From Cymodocea nodosa (taxonomy: Eukaryota > Streptophyta > Magnoliopsida > Alismatales > Cymodoceaceae), in contig JAZBRI010000004.1 in NCBI GenBank assembly GCA_036874045.1, positions 5,456,001 through 5,520,000 of the forward strand: DNA of 64,000 bases, written 5' to 3'. A program made the position numbers and the translations under genes. This document shows positions 38,201 to 49,628 of the stretch, in pieces (position 1 is the first letter of the stretch; each line of letters begins with the position of its first letter). Under the pieces are notes generated by a model that ran no database searches, had not been told where the DNA came from, and saw nothing but the letters and a program-made list of their open reading frames with translations.

Positions 38201-41200
38201 ATCTCTAGTAATGCCTAAGTATAGCTGAAAGTGAATGACCCAATAGAGGACATCACAAATCAAGAAATCTAACAAAATATGGTCTCCATTAGAGAATTTG
38301 AAAAGCCAGCATTTTCTTCCCCAGAGAATGGATGTAATTATAACAGTAGCCTCACAATGAATATTAAGGTTTAAACTAAAATCAAAAATCACCTGACACA
38401 GGCCAAGTACAAATGTAGATTAAAATAAAGAACAAATAACATATGCTATGCCTCCTTTGAGAAAATGTGGGGTGGAGCATCCAGAGGTATAAAAGGAGTT
38501 GATAAAAAAAATTTAACTCAAGATATATTCTACATTGTTAAGTTCTGTGTTTTATTTTTAACTTGAGTGGTATCCAAGTATCCAACTTCAAATGACCCGC
38601 AAAATGTCATTTAGCATACAGACTACATATAATATTCTATATATTTTCTCAACAACCCAAGAAAAGTATGCTGCAATACACAAACATTTAAATTCATGTC
38701 TCATACCTGCTCTCGAATAAGATCAGAAAATTTATTCAGTGGTTCCCTCTTTCCAGGAACAAAAACAGGCATTGTCTTGGGAACGTTGTTGTACCCAAAT
38801 GCAATTGCTATATCCTAGAATAGTATTATGAACAAACCTTTATAAGAATTTATTAAGAATGAATACTCAAGAAAACAACTATTGTTTACATATAGGATAT
38901 TATAGAAAATTGTCATATCTAAAATAAGAAATCCATTGCTGAAATTTACCTCAGCCACATCAACAGCATGAAGAACGTCACTTCTGGTAGGAGGTACGGA
39001 CACTGTGATACTATCTCCATTTCCAGAGCAGGACATCTCACCACGCAGTTGCATTTTGTTCAACAAGGAAACAACCTAAAGAATAGTCTGAGAAATCATT
39101 ACCGATCCAAGACAAGGCCACACGAAGACCATAATGAAATATGCTCATGGAAAACATATGAATATTACTGATATAACACAAAAACGTACGAAAGGCATTG
39201 AACATAACTACAATCTACATGGTAGCTTTTGAATTAAGTTCTGCAGACTAATGGAAAACTGAATTAAAAACTACGGCAGACACCTGAGTGCATATCATTT
39301 GCAAGTTAAATGGACACTAGCCTTGGGATGTATACTTACTACTAACCTAAGCCTAAACCTCCCAACCAGGATGTAGATAGAATTGAAGGTCACTGAGGAC
39401 CTCAATGTTAGTTTAACTGCTACATACTGTACTGTAGCCTGACTCATAGCCACATCCCTGTTTTCTGCTAGCTTTTCTTTTTTTTTAGTGTAACTGATGC
39501 TATTTTAGATCTTTCAAAATCTACAGATGGTATTTTGGTTTCAACTGTACATATGAATTTGAAAGTTTGGACAAATTTAGAAACAAATATCAATTATGTG
39601 AGAATTAAAATGAATAAATAAAGATGTTAAAAATTGTTAAAGGTAGTAGGAGAGAAGATTGTAACAAAAATAGTAATTAAAAGAAGAAAATTTGTTGTTA
39701 TATCCAAAATTTATGGGAATTTACTTATGGGTTGTCAAGAAGAAGCTTCCTTTAATTGTATATAACAATAATGATGATGATGAAAGAATTAATACAAATA
39801 AATAAAGTGTTAAAAATTACTAAAGTAATAGAAAAGAAAAGAGTAATCAAAGCATAAGAAGAAAATTTGTATAATATCCAAAATTTATAAGATTTTACAC
39901 AAACGTTATGATGAGGAAGCATCCTTTATCTGTATATGATAATTTCACATACATGCATTGGTTTGCTTATCCTACTTGGGAAAATTACCTTTCTTCATGT
40001 AGATTAGATGTTTATAAACGCCGAATCCCAGTAAAGTGAGTTGAGGCATGCATGGTCATATGGGACCAAAAAAATATCTGCCACTCTGCTGAGTCAACCT
40101 CAGCCAAAATATGATAAACCTAAATGTTTCAAATCAACAAGGGAGAGCATCTAACATGGAAGAAGATATTCTAGATGAATGCCATAGACAAGAGACCTTT
40201 CTGACCTTACATAAGTATGAAATACCTTCATCATGTGTATACTTGGATAATCTAAAATTTGAATCCACTTTTAGTGTGTACACATTCATGTCGACCTCTA
40301 GTATCAATAAATACTAGTTAATCTCCCTTTTGAAGATCAGGTCATCACTAGTCACTTCTGGAGGATCCTCAACTACGATAGCCTCCCTCCCTTTTGAGAA
40401 CTTAGGTTGAGTCCTATGGTTCAATTGAGAAGTACCTTCCTGACTTCTCAAGTTGAGGCTTGTAGTTTAAATCGACCTATCAATTCCTACCTCACAACTC
40501 TTGAATTTGGGAAAATATGCAAAATTCTTTATGCTTTGGAAGCAGAACACAACAAGATGTACAAGAAAGTCGTATGACCTCACTGACTTCCAGAGAAACG
40601 CCCACTACTTTCTGTGTAACATCACGTACATCAATCTCCATGGAGTAATCTGAAAGATTAGGATAGACATATGTCTTCCCATCAGGGTACACAACTTCAA
40701 CAGGCTCTGCCTCATATTTTCTTGTGGAGTACACAGAAAACATTGTCACCTGAAACCATGTCAGAAGGCATTCTTACACAAAGAACAGACTTTTGTTTCT
40801 TCCCAAAAACATCCCAACACCAAAAAGAAAATTAATTTATATTTTTTTACCATTGTATTCAGGACAATCTCTGCCTTTGTTTGATCAGTGGCTGTACATT
40901 CAATAAGCACGTTCTTCGTCTTCAGAGTAATTGCTGAACGTGCCCCATTTATAATTGGAGGAAGTGATAGAACCGTTCTGCCCGGATAAAAAAATCCAAA
41001 AAAAAAGAAAATATTAGATGAAGACAAATCAAAACAAATGGTTCAACAGTTCTCCCCATGAAACTAAAACTTGCATTATTGTAGAAGTTTCCAGCTTTAC
41101 AAATTTGAAGGAAAATCTAGTTCAATTGGAACATCAAGTGGAAGGGAACAATTCAAAGAAAATGAAGTTTTAAGTTGAGTATACCTAAAGTTTAATGATT

Positions 41201-44200
41201 AATTTTAGCCACATTGAAGTTTATTATGTAATTCTTGTTTGATGAAACTTTATTTGACATAGTTCAACATTTTACTGTCCATTTCACACAATCGGAAAAA
41301 ATACCCAAGCATTAAACATTTGACATTGTTACTACTAGAGAATCCAACTTCTATTTCATCTCAAACTTCGGTCCAATGGGTAAAGGAAAAGTATTGGACT
41401 TTGGTAGACATTTCAATGTAAGTTTGGTAAAATCAAGGAAGTCCTTTAAAAAAAGAAACCAAAAATATGAGTTTCAATGTGAAATTTTAAGACATGCTAA
41501 AATAATAACAAATACACATCCAAGAATAATTAGAATAATTTTATAAGCATTAGTGAAATTAAAAATACATTATACTACCTATTTAAAGACTTAGAATACA
41601 ATAAAAGCACTTATACTATCAAAGAAAATGATATTCATATATGTACAAATATGATATAAACAATTTATAAATATAATATATAGTTATAACCATGGTACAC
41701 AACAAATATGCATTTTCAATTAATATTTAATCAAAATTACGAAATCATTTTAAAATCAGTAAAATTTCGTGGTTTGATCTCCATAAAACATCATTTATAT
41801 AAATAAACTACTTCGATTTACGTAAAAAAATCTGAAATAAAAGAAAATTTCTTGAAATCTATAGAAAGCATGAAAAACTCCTGCAAAAATTTTAGATCTA
41901 AGCCTTACAGCATTAAATATACATGGATCATAAATTCTACAAATAAAGGCACCTTAGATCTAATTAAATGTATTCTGAAATGTAAGAAGGCTGCAATCAC
42001 TTTCCAGTGGCAGAAAAAGGCTTGGATGCAAGTTTCCTTGATTGAAGAAGAGAAGAGAAGCAAAGAAGGAGAGAAAGCAGCAGCATCAGCAGTAGTTCTA
42101 CTGCCACTGTACCAAGTTTCCATGGACATAAAGTGAAACACCAAAATTTTACCAATATACCCCAAAAGTTTTGCATCTGATGATATTCAAGTGAATATTG
42201 CTTCAACCATGATGATTTCCAACATATGTCAGAAAAATTTTGCCAACACATCTTGAAGTTTGACACACTGGTTACTTTAAAGAGAATATTATCAGCAAAA
42301 AGTATACAATGTATTTCATATGTTTAAGATTTCGGCCATAAATTTAAATTTTAGGAAATAGCATCTGTTAAAGTAAATAATGTATTGGGGTTATGTGATA
42401 AGTTAAAAAATGATTTTGTTATTAATAAAGTAGGCATTGTACCAATTAAAGATGAGATAAGAGAAAATCAACTTAAATGGTTTAGTTATATTCTCAGGAG
42501 GTTAAAAGATGCATCATTTAAGAGAGAAGAATTAATTAGCATAGAAAAGCTAAAAGTAAAGGAAACCTTAAAATTACTTGATTAGGAATTGTGAGAAAAA
42601 AATTAGATTTATGCAATTTAATCAAAGATATGACCATAAAAATATATATACAAAAAGGATTCATATGGCTAACCTTACAGAGTAGGATTATGGTATGAGT
42701 TATTATTGTTGTTATGTAATAGCAACTATGACGTTGGAGGGGTCATCAAAAGTGTTTCTAGTGGTAGAGAAGATAGTCAGAGCACATGGAGGCAAGCAAG
42801 GACCCACTATAATGTAGAGAGAGATTAAATCTTGGCTTAAATCTTGGGGGAAATTGAGATTTACAAGATGGCCAACCTTTGCTTACAAAAGATGATGACA
42901 CTTTATGATGAAGGTGAATTACGTGAAGATTTTTCACAAAAGAAAACAAAGAAAATTTGGAGTTGAATTGAGAATGTGGTAGTTATAATATCCAAGTGGC
43001 CAATCCCAAGTGGTCTCTCAATCCTTTTCAAAGAGGAATTTACATTTTCTTGAGGGCAAGCATCACCACATGACCCAACCCTTTAACTTGCTCCATTAGC
43101 ATGAAGCCCCCCCCCCCCCCTCATTAATCCTCTGACTGCATGGCCCAGCACATTAATCCATTGTCAGAATGAACCTCAAGTTACATCAATGGACCTAGCT
43201 GGAGCCCATAATTGTCATTCTTAAAGGACACTCTCACAGTTGAGAAACCTCTTACGCTTTCAAAGATCCAATGCCTCTCCTTTGGCCATTCTTTTTTTTG
43301 CTTGTCTTTAGTTTTGTTCTCAGATCTCCTTCTGGTTGATCTGCCTCTTTTGTTCTTTGTTTTGTTTTCTAGTATGCCTATGGCTTGTGAAGGCCTTCTA
43401 CGTATTTTTATTTTAATATATTTCTATTCTCCGCTGCTCAAAAAATTCAAAACCACCAACCAGAAAAGGTGGATTTTGAAAAATAATATCTTATTCCATG
43501 TTGTTAGTTAAAACAATAATTATTCAATCAGAAGTTAATTCATTTATTTACATATGATAGAAATTTGAAATTTCAATATCAGAAGTTTAATTCACATCAA
43601 CAAACAAGTAGGCTATTCCAAATTATAATAGGAATAAGATAATGCAGTAATGGCCTACCTTTTGCTATCATATATCACAGGATACACTGGAGAGTGCTCA
43701 ATAATGTGCAAGAATTTCTTAAGTTTCATATCTGACTGCACATAAATAAAGTTTATGATAATTGAATGATTAGCTTTGTTGTAAAAAAACAAAAAAAAAG
43801 ACCATTTAAACTTTTTTCCCTCAATCTGTTTCATTTTTTGAAAAAAAGAAAAGAAAAAAGGGTTTGGGAGAAACAGCCATTTTCCTTGTAACGACTACTT
43901 TTCCATGTTTGCCTATTTAAATGGCCATTTTTTCAAAAATTATTAGATTCTTTCTTCTGAGTTACTTTCATTGACATAATCTCACTATTTTGTTACTTGT
44001 TTTGTTGTTACAAATTTGATGATAATCTTTACATATTTATGTTCTGAATTTAAGTATTTATTGAGTGGCAATTACACATAATAAAAATATGCTTTTAAAT
44101 TATATTGGATGTAATTGAATTATAATTTTTTATTCAATTATTTTGATGATTGTGATACTTGTATATTTTAAAATATACTTATATTTATTCATTTTCATTT

Positions 44201-47200
44201 ATACCTTTTTTAAATGACCATTTAAATCCCATTCTTTAAAACTATTTCTAATTTTCAATTGGTATAATGTCCATTTTTCCATTTTTTGACAGCATTGATG
44301 ACTAGTTGAATGTAAAATTCTAACTACAAGTAATGTTTAGACATCAATAAAAAATAACAGCCAATGAAAATTGACAAAAAGGGCTTACTTTGTAAAATTC
44401 CATTAGCTCGTCACCTCTGAAGAATTTTTCCTGAAATAGAAGATTACATCAATGCCAAGCAGATTTCCCTGTTCTCTTATAATACTCAAAGGGAGAGTTA
44501 AGATGACATCAAACACATCTCTGTCACAATTGCAGCACCAGATGCTTATTAGATTCTGAATCAATGGACAATAAGATAAAGAGAACTAACACCACAAAAT
44601 CATCATTATTTGGTTTCTTTCTTTGAGAATGAGGAAGAAAAAGAATGTTAATAAGAGGGAGATAATTGAACTTAACTGAAACTTCTTGGTTGGGAAAATT
44701 AAGCTTCTCGATAGGGGTGACAATCGAACAAAATAAAAAATGTTCAAGCTTGATTTATTTAATTAAACAAGCTTAAAATGATGTTTAGACTTGGCTCATT
44801 TATAATTGAGCTAAACTTAAGCTAAGCCTTTATCAAGTTAAGCATGAGATGTTCAATGTGACAAGTAGAATTTACAAACCTAATGAATGGAGGTAGATTA
44901 GTGTAGAAGATATATGAGATGATGGAAGAAGGTATATATAGGATTCTTCAACAATACCAAGAATAACTATATATTCTTTTACAAATCTTTATAAAATATA
45001 CATTATGAATAAAAAAAAATTTAGTAGATAATTTATCAACAGATACCACGTAAATTGTATACTTTATAAGTAAGATCCTGCAAAATAATACATACAATAA
45101 AAGTTGAAAATAATAATAATACATTTTAAATGAGCCTTAATTGAGTCAAACTGAGCTGAACCAACAATGTTTAGGTTTTCCTTGTCTATTTAAACAAGCC
45201 TAAAATTATGTTCAAGTTTAGCACATTTTTAGTTGAATCAAGCTTGACAGGTTTTTATTGAATTGAAAACAAATCATTCAATGAGCATCAAGTAGAATTG
45301 TCAAACCTACTTCACAGAAGCAGGATGGTGCTTAATATTGGACTAGCTTTTACTGGGAAATATGTTTCAATCCTTGCAGAAGTGGATCAGACATCAATTG
45401 CCAACATAGGCTTGACGGTTTTTTTTTGAAGATTACAATAGCCCTATTTAACCTTAGATTATTGATTCTAAGGCTTTCCTATGATAATATAATATTGTAA
45501 TTCACTCTCAAGAAAAAAACTTTCCATGCCTTATAAAAACAAAACCAAAGAAAGGACCCAAAAACACTAATAAAAAAGGAAAGAGCATTGAATATAAGTG
45601 AGCTACCTGATGTTACATAGAATCCAAACAAAAAATGAGGGTATTGTATTTACCTGTTTCAAAGGCATGAAGTTTATCTCTGAGGGTGGCAAAGCCTAGC
45701 AAATAAAAGCACAACAAAAGATTAAAAATTTTTGGGAAGAGGAAAAGAATGCATGTCCTCTTCTAAGATATATAGGTATAAAAAATTAATAATGGATACC
45801 ATTTATCATTTTTTACAAAAGTAAGATCGAAGTCTAATGTAAAGCTAGGAGGTAAGTGAATCTCTTAGCTCTTGATCAAGATGACCCACAAAGAGAACTT
45901 ATACAGCACAAATTTCTGCACAAAATAAGGTTGTTCCATTGTATTATTGAGACTCGATTCATGGAAATACTTGTGCATGTGCTCAAATTTCTCCTTTGTA
46001 TTATTGGAGAAATTATGAATAAAATTAAGATATACAGTTATTGTTGTTGAAAATAGCTAAAGCTAAATCAGAACCATAGCTACTTAACATTTGGTGATTT
46101 AAGGTGTGTTACAAATTTAGTAGATTATGTAGTCCAGTAGCCCATGCTACATGGGAGCAGATTAAAGCTTAGTATGAGTTGTCTCAAATATGGTCACTCT
46201 GTTTAGAAACTTCCAATTCCTATCAACTAATACTATAAATGTGCCTAGGAGCTACACTTTTAACTCCCATTTGCAGCATAATTAAAAATATTTCTCGCAA
46301 TTAAGATTTTTGAAACATTCCTATGTATGACAATGATCTTAAGGGTGGGTTTATTAATGGGAACTGGTTTAGAAGTTCCCATGTTATTCTTGTTGCCACA
46401 GGAAGTAGGGGTGCTTTGTTTACAGGGACCACACCACAACGTGGTCATTTACTAGTAAGTACAGTTCCTGACATTTCCTTGGTGGAAGGTGGAAGTTACA
46501 TTAACAATTGCACCCAAAGTGTAGGGTAAGCCTATCAAGCAATTATTAATTGATGTAAAATGGGAACCAAATGTCCAAATATTCATCTACGAACACAACC
46601 ATTCACTCTTCTACTAAGCTTTTCTGAGCACTTCATCCATGTTTCCAGAACTCGGAAACAAAGTGACATATAGCATATCAATAAGAATAATAACCATCCA
46701 GATAGACATTTACCTCGTATGTGAAAGGAGGATCAAGTGTGTCCAAATCATGGGTACCAATGGCAACTAGGGTTCTCTTCCTAGTTACAAGACAAAACAT
46801 AATAACTAAAAGAGTTCCACGAGAAACAAAATTAAATACATTAGCAAGATGCACAATGAGCTGCTTGGCAGTTTGGGGACCGACTAGATTTATAAAATTA
46901 CCTGCAGATGTTCTGGTGAAGCTTATCCTGTAGGTCAATGAAGCTATTATAGCTCGCCTCGTCAAATGTGATTCCTCTCAGAACAGCACATACAACATAT
47001 GGCCTGATCAGTTTGGTCTGTCAGAATTCCACAGACTCCATTAGAATTGCTGTTGCATATCTAATGCTAAATGCACGGCAATTAGACCACTACCTCGGGT
47101 TTAACATGCATCTTGAGTCTAGATTCAGCAGGAATAGCTGTTGTTTTATACACGGGTATTTTGTCGATCCCAATAAATATTCGAAGAGCCTGTGATATGC

Positions 47201-47724
47201 CTTCCAGGCAGAGCAAATCATACCTGAAGACCACATTGGTAAATTGTGAAACTGGGTCCTCTGATCTCAAAAAGTGGCACCTTTTTCTCACCTATTTGCA
47301 GGAATGTCAATCTTGTAAATGACTTCGTCGTCAGCATCCTCCAGTGCCTCTTCGTCCTCTCCCAAGTGCTTCTCTTTCCTGATAATGGCCTTCTCCGTAG
47401 TCTACGAGATTCATTTCCACATTCCGACGACGTCAGCTCCCAAAAAACAGTTCAAAGAACAACAAGATCGATGAGAACAGTGTAGAATCTGACAACATGC
47501 TTACCACATCGTCAAGCTCGATTCCAAACTGGAAGCACAGGTCGTCGAACTCCTCGTCAGCTGCAATTCCAACGAAAACACATTTTAGTGAATAAATAGA
47601 AAGAAAGCAAGAAGAAAACCAGACGTTTCTTTCTCGGTCTTTTGCTTGTGGTTTGCGGTGCATTACTGTAGGATCGTCCCAGCGCCTTGAAGAGGCGATC
47701 TCTCCCAACGCTGACGGTGGGCAT
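32220..47724 (-). CDS. Phenylalanine-tRNA ligase beta subunit, cytoplasmic
   Basis: The beta chain of the heterotetrameric cytosolic PheRS that charges tRNA-Phe. Nineteen exons join in frame: 47667-47724, 47505-47560, 47292-47401, 47094-47223, 46902-47017, 46714-46780, 45654-45695, 44389-44430, 43659-43735, 40851-40977, 40579-40749, 38950-39075, 38707-38814, 36903-37037, 36397-36471, 34250-34357, 32973-33074, 32807-32890, 32220-32288 (1,803 nt, 600 residues, the usual length). Landmarks: start [149 protein letters not shown]. No in-frame ATG lies upstream of 47,724 in the exon. The second half of exon 17 does not resemble the family (see findings). Large introns are filled with transposon remains. 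Confidence 0.94.
33930..34126. repeat. Direct tandem duplication, 98-bp unit
   Basis: Two adjacent imperfect copies (33,930-34,027 and 34,028-34,126) begin CAAYAGTAAATG and end ATTAAAATGTTAT, inside intron 16 of the Phe-tRNA ligase gene. Confidence 0.85.
35522..36294 (+). mobile_element. 5'-truncated L1-type LINE with 13-bp target-site duplication
   Basis: The insert (about 35,535-36,281, 747 bp) is flanked by perfect direct repeats CATTATAACCACA at 35,522-35,534 and 36,282-36,294. It encodes on the plus strand a zf-RVT-like ORF2 C-terminus ([17 protein letters not shown] ... [18 protein letters not shown]). It ends in a T-rich 3' UTR and a short A run right before the second repeat, as expected for target-primed reverse transcription. 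It sits in intron 15 of the Phe-tRNA ligase gene, antisense to it. Confidence 0.88.
39602..39939. repeat. Direct tandem duplication, about 184-bp period
   Basis: Two imperfect copies starting GAATTAAAATGAATAAATAA and GAATTAATACAAATAAATAA share internal landmarks (AAGAAGAAAATTTGT, ATATCCAAAATTTAT, GAAGCWTCCTTTA). It lies in intron 11 of the Phe-tRNA ligase gene. Confidence 0.75.
42380..42720 (+). mobile_element. RTE-type LINE 3' end
   Basis: The plus strand encodes [20 protein letters not shown] followed by [13 protein letters not shown], the conserved C-terminus of plant RTE LINEs (VGVAP..DK.RE..L.WFGH..RR). The frame then breaks. It ends in a TTATTGTTGTT-like tail typical of the clade. It is related to 59,640-59,924 in this window. 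It lies in intron 9 of the Phe-tRNA ligase gene, antisense. Confidence 0.75.
43020..43460 (+). mobile_element. Possible LINE 3' UTR fragment
   Basis: A T-rich segment (TTTGCTTGTCTTTAGTTTTG and so on) ending CTGCTCAAAAAATTC resembles the 3' UTR of the LINE at 36.1 kb. A 14-16 bp poly-C tract lies near 43,108. No coding domain remains, so this is tentative. Confidence 0.3.
43795..44300. repeat. Non-autonomous transposon-like repeat, copy 2 (Phe-tRNA ligase intron 8)
   Basis: Collinear partner of 14,281-14,850, with the same order of internal words and the same CCATTTAAA/TTTAAATGG motifs. It is AT-rich with no coding capacity. Its right end in reverse complement (GCTGTCAAAAAATGGAAAAA) resembles the left end of copy 1. 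Confidence 0.5.
44712..45309. mobile_element. Candidate small hAT-like element in Phe-tRNA ligase intron 7
   Basis: The left end TAGGGGTGACAATC and the reverse complement of the right end, TAGGTTTGACAATT, match at 11 of 14 positions. They have the TAGG..TG.CAAT form common in plant hAT termini. The flanking octamers CTTCTCGA and CTTCACAG agree at only 5 of 8, so the target-site duplication is weak. No transposase is visible. Confidence 0.45.
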
Positions 47725-48050
47725 CTCCGACAACCACGGACTGCCCAATAAGGAAGGAAAAACGGCAAAATTTAACCACCAGCCTTGTTCGCCGGCTTGG
47801 GAGGAAGCAACTGCGATCAGGCGTCTTTAAACCCTAGTCGTTCCCAACCCTTCGGAAACTGCAGGAAAATCGCCCTCGCCCGTTCGCGAAACCCTCGAGG
47901 GCGTCCGCCTCCCGTTTCCTTCAGATTCTGCCTCGCCGTTCCTCCTCCTCGCGCGCGTCCGCTTCTCCCGGCGCCTCCTATCCGATCTCCCCCCCCACCC
48001 CCCCGCAGGAAAGCCCTCGCGCTTCTCAGGTAAAACCCTCGTACGTCCGT
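47725..48050. promoter_or_regulatory. Promoter/5' region of the Phe-tRNA ligase gene
   Basis: A GC-rich island directly upstream of the start codon, with polypyrimidine/C-rich runs (47,990-48,005). It stands out against AT-rich flanks and probably carries the transcription start. I found no divergent gene on the plus strand. Confidence 0.5.
47829..47837 (+). promoter_or_regulatory. Telo-box-like element AAACCCTAG
   Basis: AAACCCTAG lies 105 bp upstream of the Phe-tRNA ligase start codon. Telo-boxes (AAACCCTA) are known to be enriched in promoters of plant translation-machinery genes, which fits this gene. Confidence 0.5.
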
Positions 48051-49057
48051 GGACCGTCCCTTTTTGTGTGTTAATTTAATTTTTTTGTATGTGTATATTC
48101 CATCTCATCTGACCATCTTAGACACAGATTTGTGTTACAACTTCGTCGCCCTAACCGACCTATTATTTTAGAATATATACTTTTATAGGGTGTTACTCAT
48201 AAATTAATATAATCTACTTGATATCTCTAAGTAAATTATTAACTAAATATATTATTGTTCATAAAAAATATATTATACTATCAAGTTTTTGCGTTGACAT
48301 TGCTGCTGCTGCTTATTATTAGATCTGCGTATTGAATTTCATGAAGCATTGCTCAACACAAGGCCCAGTTTGAATATATCTTGATTATAAATGATAAATC
48401 AAGCTCGAACATAATTTTATGCTTATTTAAATAAATATATCAAGTTTGAACATCATTTGTCCGACTCAATTAGCACTCCTACATATAACAATATTGACTT
48501 GTGATATGTGTTGAGAGTGAAGTATCATGTATAGGATGGATGAATGGAAGATGCACAGATTGTAAAATTAAAACTTCCTTCCTTGTACCTTAGATTTTTA
48601 TGTGATCGTATCCCAAGGGACTTGCCATTGTGTCCTCATAATTTGCATTTATTTGTAAAAATCATTCGATTTTTTTTTTTTCTTCAGTTTTCTGTGTTAA
48701 AAAACAACTACAAGCCTACAAGGAAGAAAGAAAGTTCTCGTTTGAATTGAAGCAAACTCATCTGGCATAAAATTTTCCCATTTGGACTTTTTATTTGTCT
48801 AATTCTTTAAATTTAATGGTTATCCTTGTTTCTCTACTTGGATATACACTAATAGCGTTGGGGAGTGAAAATATGTGTATAATCATCTGGGAAACCACAT
48901 TTTTTCCTACAGTTTTTTTTTTTACTCTTCTGATCACTTGTTTCCATCCATCTCGTCCGAGGGGACACGGGCCTCTTTCCCTCTTTCTTCTACTTCCATT
49001 AGCACCGAAACAAGCTAAGCCCTCGGCCGCCGAGGAGGGGCAGCGACGGCCGTGCAG

Positions 49058-49264
49058 GGAATTGGATCGAGACCGTATGCGAGCCGACGCGCCGTTCTCT
49101 CGGTTCCCAAATTAGAACTCTGGTAGTCGGTCGGGTTCACACCCGTTTAATTTAACCGTAAGGAATTGGATCGAGATCGTTCGGGAGCCCACATGCAGTT
49201 CTCTCAGCTCCCAAATTCGAACATTGGTAGTCGATCGGGTTCATACCCGATTAAGTTAACCGTA
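49058..49264. repeat. Direct tandem duplication, 104-bp period
   Basis: Two adjacent copies begin GGAATTGGATCGAGAYCGT and end with GGGTTCAYACCCG followed by TTAACCGTA. They differ at scattered positions. Confidence 0.85.
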
Positions 49265-49628
49265 CTTAAGTCTAAATTTTCTTCGATATATTACCCACTT
49301 TTAAAATCAAGGTGCAAATAATAATGTATATTTAAATTAATTTGAACAATAACTTTTATAAAAACATAAATAAAAATAAAAATATATTCAGTAATTTAAT
49401 TTTATAATCTTGTTAAAACGTATAATTAATCAAAGGTTGAAAGAAAGTACGTGTGGAATAATAAACTTTATCGTTCAATCGCATCAATTTTTATACATCG
49501 ATTTAGATATAATGTAAACTGTGATTCGGTTTAATTTTAATATATTAAACTTCTATTCTATTTTCAATAAATTTATTTTTTACTTATCTCTTATATTATC
49601 ACTATTTGTTTATTTAAGCACGTACATC

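Noticed and set aside
46290-46520. Possible short mobile element (GGGAACTGGTTTAGAAGTTCCC hairpin)
   Set aside because: One local palindrome only; no terminal inverted repeats or target-site duplication could be paired.
47246-47485. Plus-strand ORFs over Phe-tRNA ligase exons 2-5
   Set aside because: Antisense shadows of well-supported exons.
47785-48033. Plus-strand ORF divergent from the Phe-tRNA ligase gene
   Set aside because: Pro/Arg-rich translation of the GC-rich promoter island; no domain and no continuing exon.
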